Shown piece by piece: positions 1 to 5,381 of a DNA stretch of 6,044 nucleotides. Source of the stretch: Rhodanobacter sp. UBA5168 (GTDB taxonomy: Bacteria; Pseudomonadota; Gammaproteobacteria; Xanthomonadales; Rhodanobacteraceae); contig DHXA01000253.1 of the NCBI GenBank assembly GCA_002413455.1, positions 1 through 6,044 of the forward strand, in the 5' to 3' direction. How positions within the stretch are numbered: position 1 is the stretch's first letter; each line of letters begins with the position of its first letter. The notes under the pieces were generated by a model. The model did no database searches and was not told the DNA's origin. It saw only the letters and a program-made list of their open reading frames with translations. Both the position numbers and the translations under genes were made by a program.

Positions 1-2
1 AG

Positions 3-650
3 CCGCCGTCGTCGCCCACGCGTCTGCTGGCCGATATTGCCGTGCCGGATACCCCGTTGGTCTCCCGAGCCATCGAATATGCACGTGACAGCTCCGAACC
101 CTATCTCTTCAACCATGTAATGCGATCCTGGCTATTCGCAGTAACGCTCGCGGATCTGAGGGGAACTCGGTACGACGCGGAGGTTCTTGCTGTGGCGACG
201 GTGTTGCATGATCTCGGTCTGGCGAAAGCCTTCAGCGGCCCGCTGCGGTTCGAGGTGGAAGGCGCCAACGCAGCACGTGCGTTTGTTCGTAAGGAAGGCC
301 TCGATGAGCGCCGCACCCAGTTGATCTGGGACAGTGTTGCGCTCAACGCCACTCCGTCGATCTGTCTTCACAAGGAAACAGAGGTTGCGCTATGCGCCCT
401 GGGCGTTGGAGTCGATTGGGGCGGTTGGAGTTACGAATCGATCGCCAATGTCAGAATGGCTCGGATCGTCGACGCATTCCCGCGCCTGGAAATGAAGCAA
501 CGGTTCACGCGAGCAATTTGCGGCATTGTCGAGACGCGGCCCGAGACGACATACGATAATTTCGCACGGGATTTCGGCGAACGTTTTGTACCTGACTATC
601 ACCCGATATCGATCGTGGACTCTCTGCTGAACACTTCCTTCAAAGAATAG
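3..650 (+). CDS. HD-domain hydrolase, cyanamide-hydratase-like family (5' end cut by window)
   Basis: The frame is open from the left edge to TAG at 648-650. A GTG at 42 could start it, but the codons before it (reading LLADIAVPDT across the GTG) fit the N-terminal pattern I recall for this family, so the true start probably lies outside the window. Numbering from the GTG codon, His25 and the pair His56-Asp57 (in VLHDLGL) are the HD-type metal-site residues; FEVEGANAARAF (70-81) and HKETEVALC (110-118) are family-like segments. HD proteins of this group are cytoplasmic metal-dependent hydrolases or hydratases; the substrate cannot be told from sequence. At 101-104, where relatives as I recall read LHTT, this protein reads LNAT, so a metal ligand may be missing. 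Codons are less GC-biased than downstream genes, which may mean transfer. The family call is firm, the exact activity is not. Confidence 0.8.
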   Translation, partial: PPSSPTRLLADIAVPDTPLVSRAIEYARDSSEPYLFNHVMRSWLFAVTLADLRGTRYDAEVLAVATVLHDLGLAKAFSGPLRFEVEGANAARAFVRKEGLDERRTQLIWDSVALNATPSICLHKETEVALCALGVGVDWGGWSYESIANVRMARIVDAFPRLEMKQRFTRAICGIVETRPETTYDNFARDFGERFVPDYHPISIVDSLLNTSFKE

Positions 651-680
651 AACGGGTTCGGGGCCTTCCATATCGGGTAG

Positions 681-703
681 GTGCCGGGGTAATTCCGCGG
701 CAT
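681..703 (+). terminator. Weak hairpin after the HD gene, possible terminator
   Basis: TGCCG (682-686) pairs with CGGCA (698-702), flanked by a G-T wobble and continued inside by two G-C pairs after a single mismatch, leaving a five-base loop. It lies about 30 bases after the HD-gene stop. No run of T follows, so this is at best a poor intrinsic terminator. The rest of the 651-777 gap shows no gene and no convincing -35/-10 pair. Confidence 0.22.
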
Positions 704-777
704 CGCACTGGCGAACAGCGTGTGCAGGCGTAAACTGCGTCGCTGCATTCGCCCTTTTCCCGGTTGGAGATTTCGTC

Positions 778-1308
778 ATGCGCCGTCTTTCCTGTTTGCT
801 GGTGTTGACCCTGTTGTGCGCGCTGGTGGCGCCGGCGTTTGCGGCCAGCCCGCAGGTGGGCGAGGCGGCTCCTGCGTTCCGCCTGCAGGACCAGAACGGT
901 CACTGGCGCACGCCGGGCGATTTTCATGGCCACTGGCTGGTGATGTATTTCTATCCGAAGGATTTCACACCCGGCTGCACTACCGAGGTCTGCACGTTTC
1001 GCGATGACATCGCCAAGCTGCGCAAGGCCGGTGCCGACGTGGTTGGCGTGAGCCTCGACGATGTGAAGTCGCATGCCGAGTTCGCCGCGAAATATCACGT
1101 GCCGTTCCCGCTGCTGGCCGACGCCGACCGCACGGTGGCCACCAGCTATGGCGTACTCACCGAGCACAAAGGTATGCACTACGCCAAGCGCACCACCTTC
1201 CTGATCGATCCGCAAGGCAAGATCGCCAAGGTCTATGTGGATGTCGACCCGGAGAAGCATTCCGCCCAGGTCATGCACGATCTGGCCATGTTGAAAGCGG
1301 CGCCCTGA
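778..1308 (+). CDS. Exported PrxQ/Bcp-type peroxiredoxin (AhpC/TSA superfamily)
   Basis: A thiol peroxidase of 176 residues that reduces hydrogen peroxide and organic hydroperoxides. Residues 1-22 form a signal peptide: Arg2-Arg3, a hydrophobic core, then AFA before cleavage at about Ala22/Ala23. The thioredoxin fold follows: VGEAAPAFRLQD (27-38), the active-site segment YPKDFTPGCTTEVC (59-72), and RTTFLIDPQGKI (138-149) carrying the conserved Arg138. Cys67 is the expected peroxidatic cysteine and Cys72, five residues on, the resolving cysteine, which is the atypical 2-Cys arrangement of the Bcp/PrxQ class. Classical Bcp is cytoplasmic and lacks a signal peptide, so this copy probably acts in the periplasm and needs a periplasmic thiol reductant (inference). 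The ATG is supported by GGAGA at 766-770, seven bases upstream. The stop codon overlaps the next gene's start, implying co-translation. Confidence 0.93.
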   Translation: MRRLSCLLVLTLLCALVAPAFAASPQVGEAAPAFRLQDQNGHWRTPGDFHGHWLVMYFYPKDFTPGCTTEVCTFRDDIAKLRKAGADVVGVSLDDVKSHAEFAAKYHVPFPLLADADRTVATSYGVLTEHKGMHYAKRTTFLIDPQGKIAKVYVDVDPEKHSAQVMHDLAMLKAAP

Positions 1309-1781
1309 TGCCATTGCCGATACGTTCCGACGCCGCGTCGGCACGGCGTTTCTCGATGTGGGCGATCGGTTTGTGGATCCTGCTGCTGTTTGCGGCCCTG
1401 GGCGCGGTGCAATATCTGCAGCATGGTGAATACGCCTATCTGGTGGCCGCGCTATTGGTGATCGTGGTGTGCGCAGGATGCATCCTTCGACAGGCGTGGG
1501 CCCGACCCGTGATGCAGGTACTGGCCGTTGCGCTGGCGCTGTGGGCATTACTCACCGGCGCACTCATGCTGCGGCAGTGGGGCGATTTCGCGATCGCCCG
1601 GCAACATGCTATGGCGCAACCCCAGCTGGGCGAGATTGCGCTGTGGATGATTGCGCGGGCGCAGCGCACCTGGCAGGTCGCGCTGGCGTTGAAGGCGCTC
1701 GCGTTACCGCTGTTGTTGTGGCTCGCCTGGCAACTGGGGCGACCGGCCGTGCGCGCGCAGTTCCGTTCACGTCAGCGCTGA
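1308..1781 (+). CDS. Four-helix inner-membrane protein of unknown function, coupled to the peroxiredoxin
   Basis: A 157-residue protein I cannot assign to a named family. The sequence shows four hydrophobic segments at about 17-34, 43-60, 68-88 and 122-143, with a polar stretch (about 89-121) between the third and fourth and a basic C-terminal tail rich in Arg. Cys55 and Cys58 lie within the second helix as a C-x-x-C pair, near a likely membrane face. The ATG (1308-1310) shares its A with the TGA stop of the peroxiredoxin gene (TGATG), a typical translational-coupling junction, so the two are almost certainly made together. A role supporting the exported peroxiredoxin, for example passing electrons or anchoring it, is possible but is inference from position only. 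The stop codon sits in a 10-base palindrome (1772-1781). Confidence 0.8.
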   Translation: MPLPIRSDAASARRFSMWAIGLWILLLFAALGAVQYLQHGEYAYLVAALLVIVVCAGCILRQAWARPVMQVLAVALALWALLTGALMLRQWGDFAIARQHAMAQPQLGEIALWMIARAQRTWQVALALKALALPLLLWLAWQLGRPAVRAQFRSRQR

Positions 1782-1836
1782 GCGGAGCAGTTCAGCGGCG
1801 GTTGCGACGCCATCGGCTATCGCTGGGCGACCAATC

Positions 1837-1843
1837 AGAGGAA
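1837..1843 (+). promoter_or_regulatory. Ribosome binding site fixing the start of the first DUF2884 gene
   Basis: AGAGGAA lies six bases before ATG 1850. The reading frame is open upstream as far as 1469, overlapping the membrane-protein gene, but only the 1850 start has a Shine-Dalgarno sequence and is directly followed by a signal peptide. This settles the start. Confidence 0.7.
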
Positions 1844-1849
1844 CGCCCC

Positions 1850-2599
1850 ATGCGCCTGCAGCGACTGCTGGTCCTGTTCACGTTGTCGCTCGTCGGTCCG
1901 GCGCTTGGCCAGGATCTGGCGGCGACCTGCCATGCCAGCAGCAGCTACGACGTCACTCTGAAGACCGACAGCGTGCTGTTCGACCGGGCATCGCCGGCGC
2001 CGTTTCATGTCGAACTCCAGCAAGGAGCGCTGCGCACCGATGGCGTCGGCGCGCCACTGAATGCGGAGGATCAGGACCGGCTGGCGCTGTTCGAACGCGA
2101 CTTGCGCGCGCTGGCGCCACGCGTGCGTACGGTGGCGCAGAACGGGGTGGACATGGCGGTTCAGGCGATGCGCGCCGAAGCCGATGGCATGGGCCTGGGT
2201 TCCGACAGCCGAGCCGAGTTTGACCGTCGGCTGGACGAGCACGCCCGCGAACTCAAGCGGCGCATTGCAGCCAGCCGCAGCAGCCACGACTGGCAAGGCG
2301 ATGCCGCCAACCAGTACATGAACCAGATCGCTGCCGATCTGCTGCCGCTGCTGGCAGCCGACCTCGGTCAGCAGGCGATCAATGCGGCGATGAGCGGGGA
2401 TTTGCAGGCCGCGGCAAGTCTGCGCGACCGCGCCGCCGACCTCGCCACCGAACTGCAGCCCAGGCTGCAGCAGCGCATGCAGGCACTGCGCCCGCAGGTC
2501 CAGGCGTTGTGCCCGTCGATCCAGCGTCTGGCCGAATTGCAACAGGGAGTACGCGGCAGCAACGGCACGCCGCTGAACCTGCTGCAGCTGGGCCAGTGA
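1850..2599 (+). CDS. Exported DUF2884 (YggN-like) protein, copy 1
   Basis: A 249-residue protein of the DUF2884 family, to which E. coli YggN belongs; the function is unknown. Residues 1-20 are a signal peptide (Arg2, Arg5, a Leu-rich core, cleavage near ALG/QD). A short beta-rich part follows (27-65: Cys27, SYDVTLKTD, VLFD, GALRTDG), then a long, mostly helical region of charged, Ala- and Leu-rich sequence (about 72-232). Cys221 lies in ALCPSIQRLAELQ near the C-terminus. Cys27 and Cys221 are the only cysteines in the mature part and match cysteines in the second copy at 4296-5114, so a periplasmic disulfide tying the two ends together is plausible (inference). A lipoprotein is unlikely: the residue before Cys27 is Thr and the cysteine lies past the expected cleavage site. 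It starts 68 bases after the membrane-protein gene and could be read from the same transcript. Confidence 0.85.
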   Translation: MRLQRLLVLFTLSLVGPALGQDLAATCHASSSYDVTLKTDSVLFDRASPAPFHVELQQGALRTDGVGAPLNAEDQDRLALFERDLRALAPRVRTVAQNGVDMAVQAMRAEADGMGLGSDSRAEFDRRLDEHARELKRRIAASRSSHDWQGDAANQYMNQIAADLLPLLAADLGQQAINAAMSGDLQAAASLRDRAADLATELQPRLQQRMQALRPQVQALCPSIQRLAELQQGVRGSNGTPLNLLQLGQ

Positions 2600-2731
2600 A
2601 TGTGGGTTGCGCCCGATCCCGACCGCCAGCTGACCCGCCGGCCGTCTGAGCGGGGCAGGTTTATGCGCGGCTAAGTAGGCTGGGGTGACGATGGCCACGA
2701 TTCCATCCGTCGATCTGGCAGGAGGCGGCCC
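2600..2731. other. Intergenic gap before the DUF2383 gene
   Basis: No gene is visible. CCCGC (2634-2638) can pair with GCGGG (2650-2654) around an 11-base loop, 35 bases after the DUF2884 stop, but no T run follows. A promoter for the DUF2383/DUF924 pair could lie here, yet I find no convincing -35/-10 pair. Confidence 0.3.
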
Positions 2732-3172
2732 ATGCCGCTCCACGTTCCACCCTCCACCTGCAATGCACTGATCCGGCGCAGCATCGACTTGCGCCGGCTC
2801 TATCGGCATGCCGCCGCGGCCTGCGAGCCGGGTTTGCGTGTGGTGCTGAACGAAAACGCTCAGACGCTGGATCTGCTGATCGCCGACCTGCAGGCGCAGT
2901 GGCGGGCCGGCGGCGGTACGCCGAGCAAACATGGCAGCTTGCGCGGTGCCGCCCATCGTCATCTGGCCGGCTGGCTGGCACATGCCGGCGCGCGTCGCGA
3001 CGGCGTCTGGATTCGTGCGCTGGCGCATCACGAAAGCGCTTTGCTGCATGCGTTCGAGCAGGCGATTGCCGCCGCACCGCCGGCCTCGGCGCCGACCTTG
3101 CAACGGCAATTGCCACGTCTGCGCGGGATCCACCTGGACATGCACAGCCTGACCGGGACCGCGCATTACTGA
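2732..3172 (+). CDS. DUF2383 / PA2169-type four-helix-bundle protein
   Basis: A 146-residue protein without a signal peptide, matching the DUF2383 (PA2169-like) ferritin-like helical bundle family. The most diagnostic stretch is residues 61-76, with the pattern GG-x-P-x3-GS-x2-G-x2-HR, which I recall as the signature between helices two and three of this family. Around it are a first helix (about 9-30: NALIRRSIDLRRLYRHAAAA), a second (34-58), a third with HHES (99-102), and a C-terminal helix ending near HLDMHSL. The family is often linked to stress responses, but its biochemical role is not settled; no reaction can be assigned. AGGAGG (2720-2725), six bases upstream, gives a strong ribosome binding site for ATG 2732. 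The next gene begins nine bases after the stop, so the two are probably co-transcribed. Confidence 0.8.
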   Translation: MPLHVPPSTCNALIRRSIDLRRLYRHAAAACEPGLRVVLNENAQTLDLLIADLQAQWRAGGGTPSKHGSLRGAAHRHLAGWLAHAGARRDGVWIRALAHHESALLHAFEQAIAAAPPASAPTLQRQLPRLRGIHLDMHSLTGTAHY

Positions 3173-3181
3173 GACGTGCCG

Positions 3182-3757
3182 ATGACCGCTGCCGCGCCGG
3201 ATCTCCTGAATTTCTGGTTTGCACCGGCGCATGCGGCCTGCTGGTTTGCCAGCGACGCCGCTTTCGACGCGCAGTTGCGCGAACGCTTCGGCGAGACGGC
3301 GCAAGCCGCTGCCAGCGGCATGCTGGACGGCTGGACCGCCACGCCGTCCGGCTGGCTCGCCTTGCTGATCGCGCTGGATCAGCTCCCGCGCAATCTCCAT
3401 CGGGGCGAGGCGCAGGCATGGGCGCAGGACGTCAAGGCGCAGCGCGTCGCGTTGTCAGGCATTGCCCGCGCTGACGACCGGCAATTGCCGGCGCTGCAGC
3501 GCGTGTTCGCTTACTTGCCGCTGGAACACGCCGAAAACAGCGCGTTGCAGCAGCGCTCGGTAGCCATGTTCGAGGCGCTGTGCGCGGAAGTGCCGGCGGA
3601 ACAGCGCGAGCAGTTCGAGGAATATCTCGACTATGCTCGGCACCATCGCGATGTCATTGCGCGCTTCGGCCGCTTTCCGCATCGCAATGTCGTGCTCGGC
3701 CGACCCAGCACGTCGCAGGAAATGATTTATCTGGCCCAGCCGGGCGCGGGGTTTTGA
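3182..3757 (+). CDS. DUF924 family protein
   Basis: A 191-residue cytoplasmic protein of the DUF924 family, predicted all-helical with a TPR-like fold; its molecular function is unknown. Hallmarks in order: LLNFWF (8-13), CWFASDAAFDAQLRERF (20-36), ASGMLDGW (44-51), GWLALLIALDQLPRNLHRG (57-75, where LDQxPRN is the family signature), a YLPLEHAE segment in the middle, then HHRDVIARFGRFPHRN (154-169) and LGRPSTSQEMIYL (173-185). Length and motif order are normal, so the gene looks intact. I chose ATG 3182; an in-frame GTG six bases upstream (3176) would add two residues. GAGA at 3171-3174 overlaps the previous gene's stop and is the only purine-rich site, so translation may be coupled to the DUF2383 gene. 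No functional link between the two families is known to me. Confidence 0.9.
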   Translation: MTAAAPDLLNFWFAPAHAACWFASDAAFDAQLRERFGETAQAAASGMLDGWTATPSGWLALLIALDQLPRNLHRGEAQAWAQDVKAQRVALSGIARADDRQLPALQRVFAYLPLEHAENSALQQRSVAMFEALCAEVPAEQREQFEEYLDYARHHRDVIARFGRFPHRNVVLGRPSTSQEMIYLAQPGAGF

Positions 3758-3853
3758 CATCGCCCGAGGGGAATGACGCGGCGAGCGAGGATCACGTCGA
3801 GGCGGCTGAATCGAGGCCGACGCAGCGGAAGGGATTACCGGTTTTCATCAGAC

Positions 3854-3859
3854 AAGGAG
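3854..3859 (+). promoter_or_regulatory. Ribosome binding site fixing the start of the DUF2845-like gene
   Basis: AAGGAG lies six bases before ATG 3866. The frame is open back to 3773, but the upstream part has no comparable site and the signal peptide begins at 3866. The remaining gap, 3758-3853, shows no gene. Confidence 0.7.
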
Positions 3860-3865
3860 CAGGTC

Positions 3866-4174
3866 ATGCGTATTCGCCTCATCGTCGTCTTGTTCGCCTT
3901 CGGTGCCGCCGTGCAGGCGACCAGCACGTTGCGCGTGGGCAACCAGGTACTCACCGCGGGCGACAGCCGTGAGCGGGTCACCGAGTTGCTGGGCAAACCA
4001 TCGTCAAAGTCGCACAAGCACGGCTCGCGCAGTCCCAAGGGCCGTCGCGGCGGCGTACGTGTAGTGAGCAACGATCAGGGCGGCGAGCAATGGCGTTATC
4101 GTCGCGGCGATCACGTCACCGTGGTGACCCTGGTCGACGGCCGGGTCAGCGAGATCGAGGATCATCGGCTCTGA
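3866..4174 (+). CDS. Small exported DUF2845-like protein
   Basis: A 102-residue protein with a signal peptide (MRIRLIVVLFAFGAAVQA, cleavage near Ala18/Thr19). The mature part opens with LRVGNQVLTAGDSRERVTELLGKP (22-45); the RVGxxVLxxGDS...LLGxP pattern is what I recall for DUF2845-type proteins. It ends with a strand-rich part, QWRYRRGDHVTVVTLVDGRVSEIE (75-98). Many family members have cysteines in this motif; this one has none at all. Between the two halves, residues 48-65 are very basic and contain Lys, Arg, His, Ser and Gly but no acidic residue, suggesting a disordered linker or contact with an anionic partner (inference). The function is unknown. It is followed after 121 bases by the second DUF2884 gene, also exported and on the same strand. 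Confidence 0.72.
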   Translation: MRIRLIVVLFAFGAAVQATSTLRVGNQVLTAGDSRERVTELLGKPSSKSHKHGSRSPKGRRGGVRVVSNDQGGEQWRYRRGDHVTVVTLVDGRVSEIEDHRL

Positions 4175-4197
4175 TCCCGCCCCGTGACTGATGGCAG

Positions 4198-4219
4198 GGC
4201 ATGACGGCTGGCCCATGCC
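4198..4219 (+). terminator. Hairpin between the DUF2845-like and second DUF2884 genes
   Basis: GGCATG (4198-4203) pairs perfectly with CATGCC (4214-4219); within the ten-base loop, GG and CC (4206-4207 with 4212-4213) can extend it. It starts 24 bases after the stop at 4174. No T run follows, so it may be a weak terminator, an mRNA-stabilising structure or chance in GC-rich sequence. Confidence 0.3.
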
Positions 4220-4238
4220 GCGGCGATGGTGTCGGGCG

Positions 4239-4272
4239 CATCGTGACAGCGTCGGTCGCTCATCGTGCAGCG
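4239..4272 (+). repeat. Imperfect direct repeat upstream of the second DUF2884 gene
   Basis: CATCGTGACAGCG (4239-4251) is repeated as CATCGTGCAGCG (4261-4272), identical apart from one missing A. The copies start 22 bases apart, about two helical turns, and the second ends 23 bases before ATG 4296. The arrangement would suit a protein binding two adjacent sites on one DNA face, but chance cannot be excluded in sequence of this composition. Confidence 0.4.
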
Positions 4273-4295
4273 GCCACCGCCACGGGGATGCGCTC

Positions 4296-5114
4296 ATGCG
4301 CAAGACACTTTCGCTGCTCACGGTGGCTGTCGGCATGGCCCTTGCCGCGCAGACGCAGGCGCATGGCCTGCACTTCGACAACGACCAATGCGGTTTCTCC
4401 ACCCGTTACGACGTGCGGGTGAACGCCGATGGCATCGCGTTTGACCACGAGGGCGGCAAGCCGGCCAGCGTCTTCATGCACGACGGCCACCTGCGCGTGG
4501 ACGGCAGGCAGCTCGCCTTGTCCGGCGCTGATGCCGATCGCCTGCGCCAGTACGAGGGCCAGGTGCGTGCCTTGCTGCCGGAAGTGGCCGGGATCGTGCG
4601 TGAAGGGCTGGATATCGGCTTTTCCGCCATGACGACCGTGGCCACCACCTTCGCCGAAAATGGCGAAGAGCGCGAGCAACTGCTCGATCGGCTCAACCGC
4701 AAGCATGCAGCGGCACTGAAGCAGGTCGATCAGGGCATCGGCAGCGGCGTGTGGAAACAGCACGATGTGGCCGGGGTGATCGAGAACGGTGTGCAGAGTG
4801 CCGTGTCCGAAATGGCCGGCACGGTCACGGCCAACGCAGTGAAGGCCGCGCTCAGTGGGGACGAAGCCAAGGTCGCGGCGCTGGAGGCGCGCGCCGATTC
4901 GCTGGACAAGACCATCGACCGCGAAGTCGATGCGCGGGCGGACAGGCTCGGCGAACGCGCGCAAGCGCTATGCCCGCGGCTGACCGAACTGGAGCGGTTG
5001 CAGGCGCAGTTCCAGTTCCGCCTCGGTGACGGTTCGCGCCTGCAACTGCTGAGCCGCGAGAGCGGGAACGATGACAAGGCGGGTCTGGACAGGGACAAAG
5101 TCGCCGACCGCTGA
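4296..5114 (+). CDS. Exported DUF2884 (YggN-like) protein, copy 2
   Basis: A 272-residue DUF2884 protein, paralogous to the one at 1850-2599. Residues 1-22 are a signal peptide ending in TQA. The mature part holds Cys32, RYDVRVNADGIAFDH (37-51), GHLRVDG (64-70), then a long helical region with coiled-coil-like charged repeats (for example AALEARADSLDKTIDREVDARADRL), and Cys226 in ALCPRLTELERLQ. After that comes an extra charged tail of about 46 residues (28 in copy 1). Cys32 and Cys226 are the only cysteines and lie 194 residues apart, exactly as in copy 1. I placed the start at ATG 4296: it has GGGGA (4284-4288) seven bases upstream and opens the signal peptide, although the frame stays open back to 4191. 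A periplasmic location is well supported; the function is unknown. Confidence 0.86.
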   Translation: MRKTLSLLTVAVGMALAAQTQAHGLHFDNDQCGFSTRYDVRVNADGIAFDHEGGKPASVFMHDGHLRVDGRQLALSGADADRLRQYEGQVRALLPEVAGIVREGLDIGFSAMTTVATTFAENGEEREQLLDRLNRKHAAALKQVDQGIGSGVWKQHDVAGVIENGVQSAVSEMAGTVTANAVKAALSGDEAKVAALEARADSLDKTIDREVDARADRLGERAQALCPRLTELERLQAQFQFRLGDGSRLQLLSRESGNDDKAGLDRDKVADR

Positions 5115-5381
5115 GTTTCAGCCGCGATCGGCCCTTCGGGCCGCATCGACTGCGCGCATAGCCGCCGTGATGCGTGTCGATTCGAACTTGCGACAGGCGT
5201 CGCCCAAGGACGACATCGGTTCATGTTGGCCGGGATCAGGCGGTTTTCGAGGCCGATGCGGGCATCTTTCAAGACCTGCACTCAGACGCCTGGACGTCCA
5301 GACCCGGGGATCGATCGATGATGGTTTTCCCGCGCCGGTGCCCGGACGAGGCCGAGCCGCTCCGGTACGCAGCGCGCACGT
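5115..5381. other. Intergenic region between converging genes, possible gene debris
   Basis: No intact gene fits this 267-base stretch. It holds a strong hairpin near its left end (5125-5148) and a 12-base perfect palindrome, CTGGACGTCCAG, at 5290-5301. On the minus strand, from a GTG at 5281 down to about 5220, codons are protein-like (17 of 21 end in G or C; VLKDARIGLENRLIPANMN); coding-like sequence then appears to continue in another minus-strand frame from ATG 5216 to a stop at 5118. That would fit a small frameshifted gene or a remnant, but I recognise no family. Confidence 0.35.
5125..5148 (+). terminator. Strong hairpin after the second DUF2884 gene, probable terminator
   Basis: CGGCCC (5129-5134) and GGGCCG (5138-5143) form six G/C pairs around a TTC loop; with one bulged C (5144), CGAT (5125-5128) pairs with ATCG (5145-5148), giving a ten-pair stem. 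It begins 11 bases after the TGA of the DUF2884 gene. No T run follows on either side, so termination may be imperfect or assisted. The place between converging genes suits a terminator. Confidence 0.5.

Noticed and set aside
731..736. TAAACT as a -10 element for the peroxiredoxin gene.
   Set aside because: No acceptable -35 sequence lies at the right distance upstream, so a promoter could not be supported.
640..1548. A 302-codon open frame on the minus strand.
   Set aside because: Antisense to the peroxiredoxin and membrane-protein genes; low-complexity Arg/Pro/His-rich translation with no motif or start signal.
1469..1849. N-terminal extension of the first DUF2884 gene.
   Set aside because: It would overlap the membrane-protein gene in another frame, and the true start at 1850 has a Shine-Dalgarno sequence and a signal peptide.
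1922..1930. Lipobox-like sequence before Cys27 of the first DUF2884 protein.
   Set aside because: Thr precedes the cysteine, the site lies past the predicted signal-peptidase cleavage, and the equivalent cysteine in the paralogue is even further from its signal peptide.
1835..3400. A 521-codon open frame on the minus strand.
   Set aside because: It lies antisense to three genes with recognisable families and good ribosome binding sites. Its Gln/Arg-rich translation is typical of the reverse strand of GC-rich coding DNA, and it has no family motifs.
4191..4295. N-terminal extension of the second DUF2884 gene.
   Set aside because: The added residues have no family resemblance and would bury the signal peptide that begins at 4296.
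5118..5381. Stop-free continuation of the peptidase frame after its TAG, suggesting readthrough.
   Set aside because: Stop-free stretches of 87 codons are common at this GC content, the translation just after the TAG is Pro/Arg-rich and unlike a domain, and the peptidase ends where the family is expected to end.
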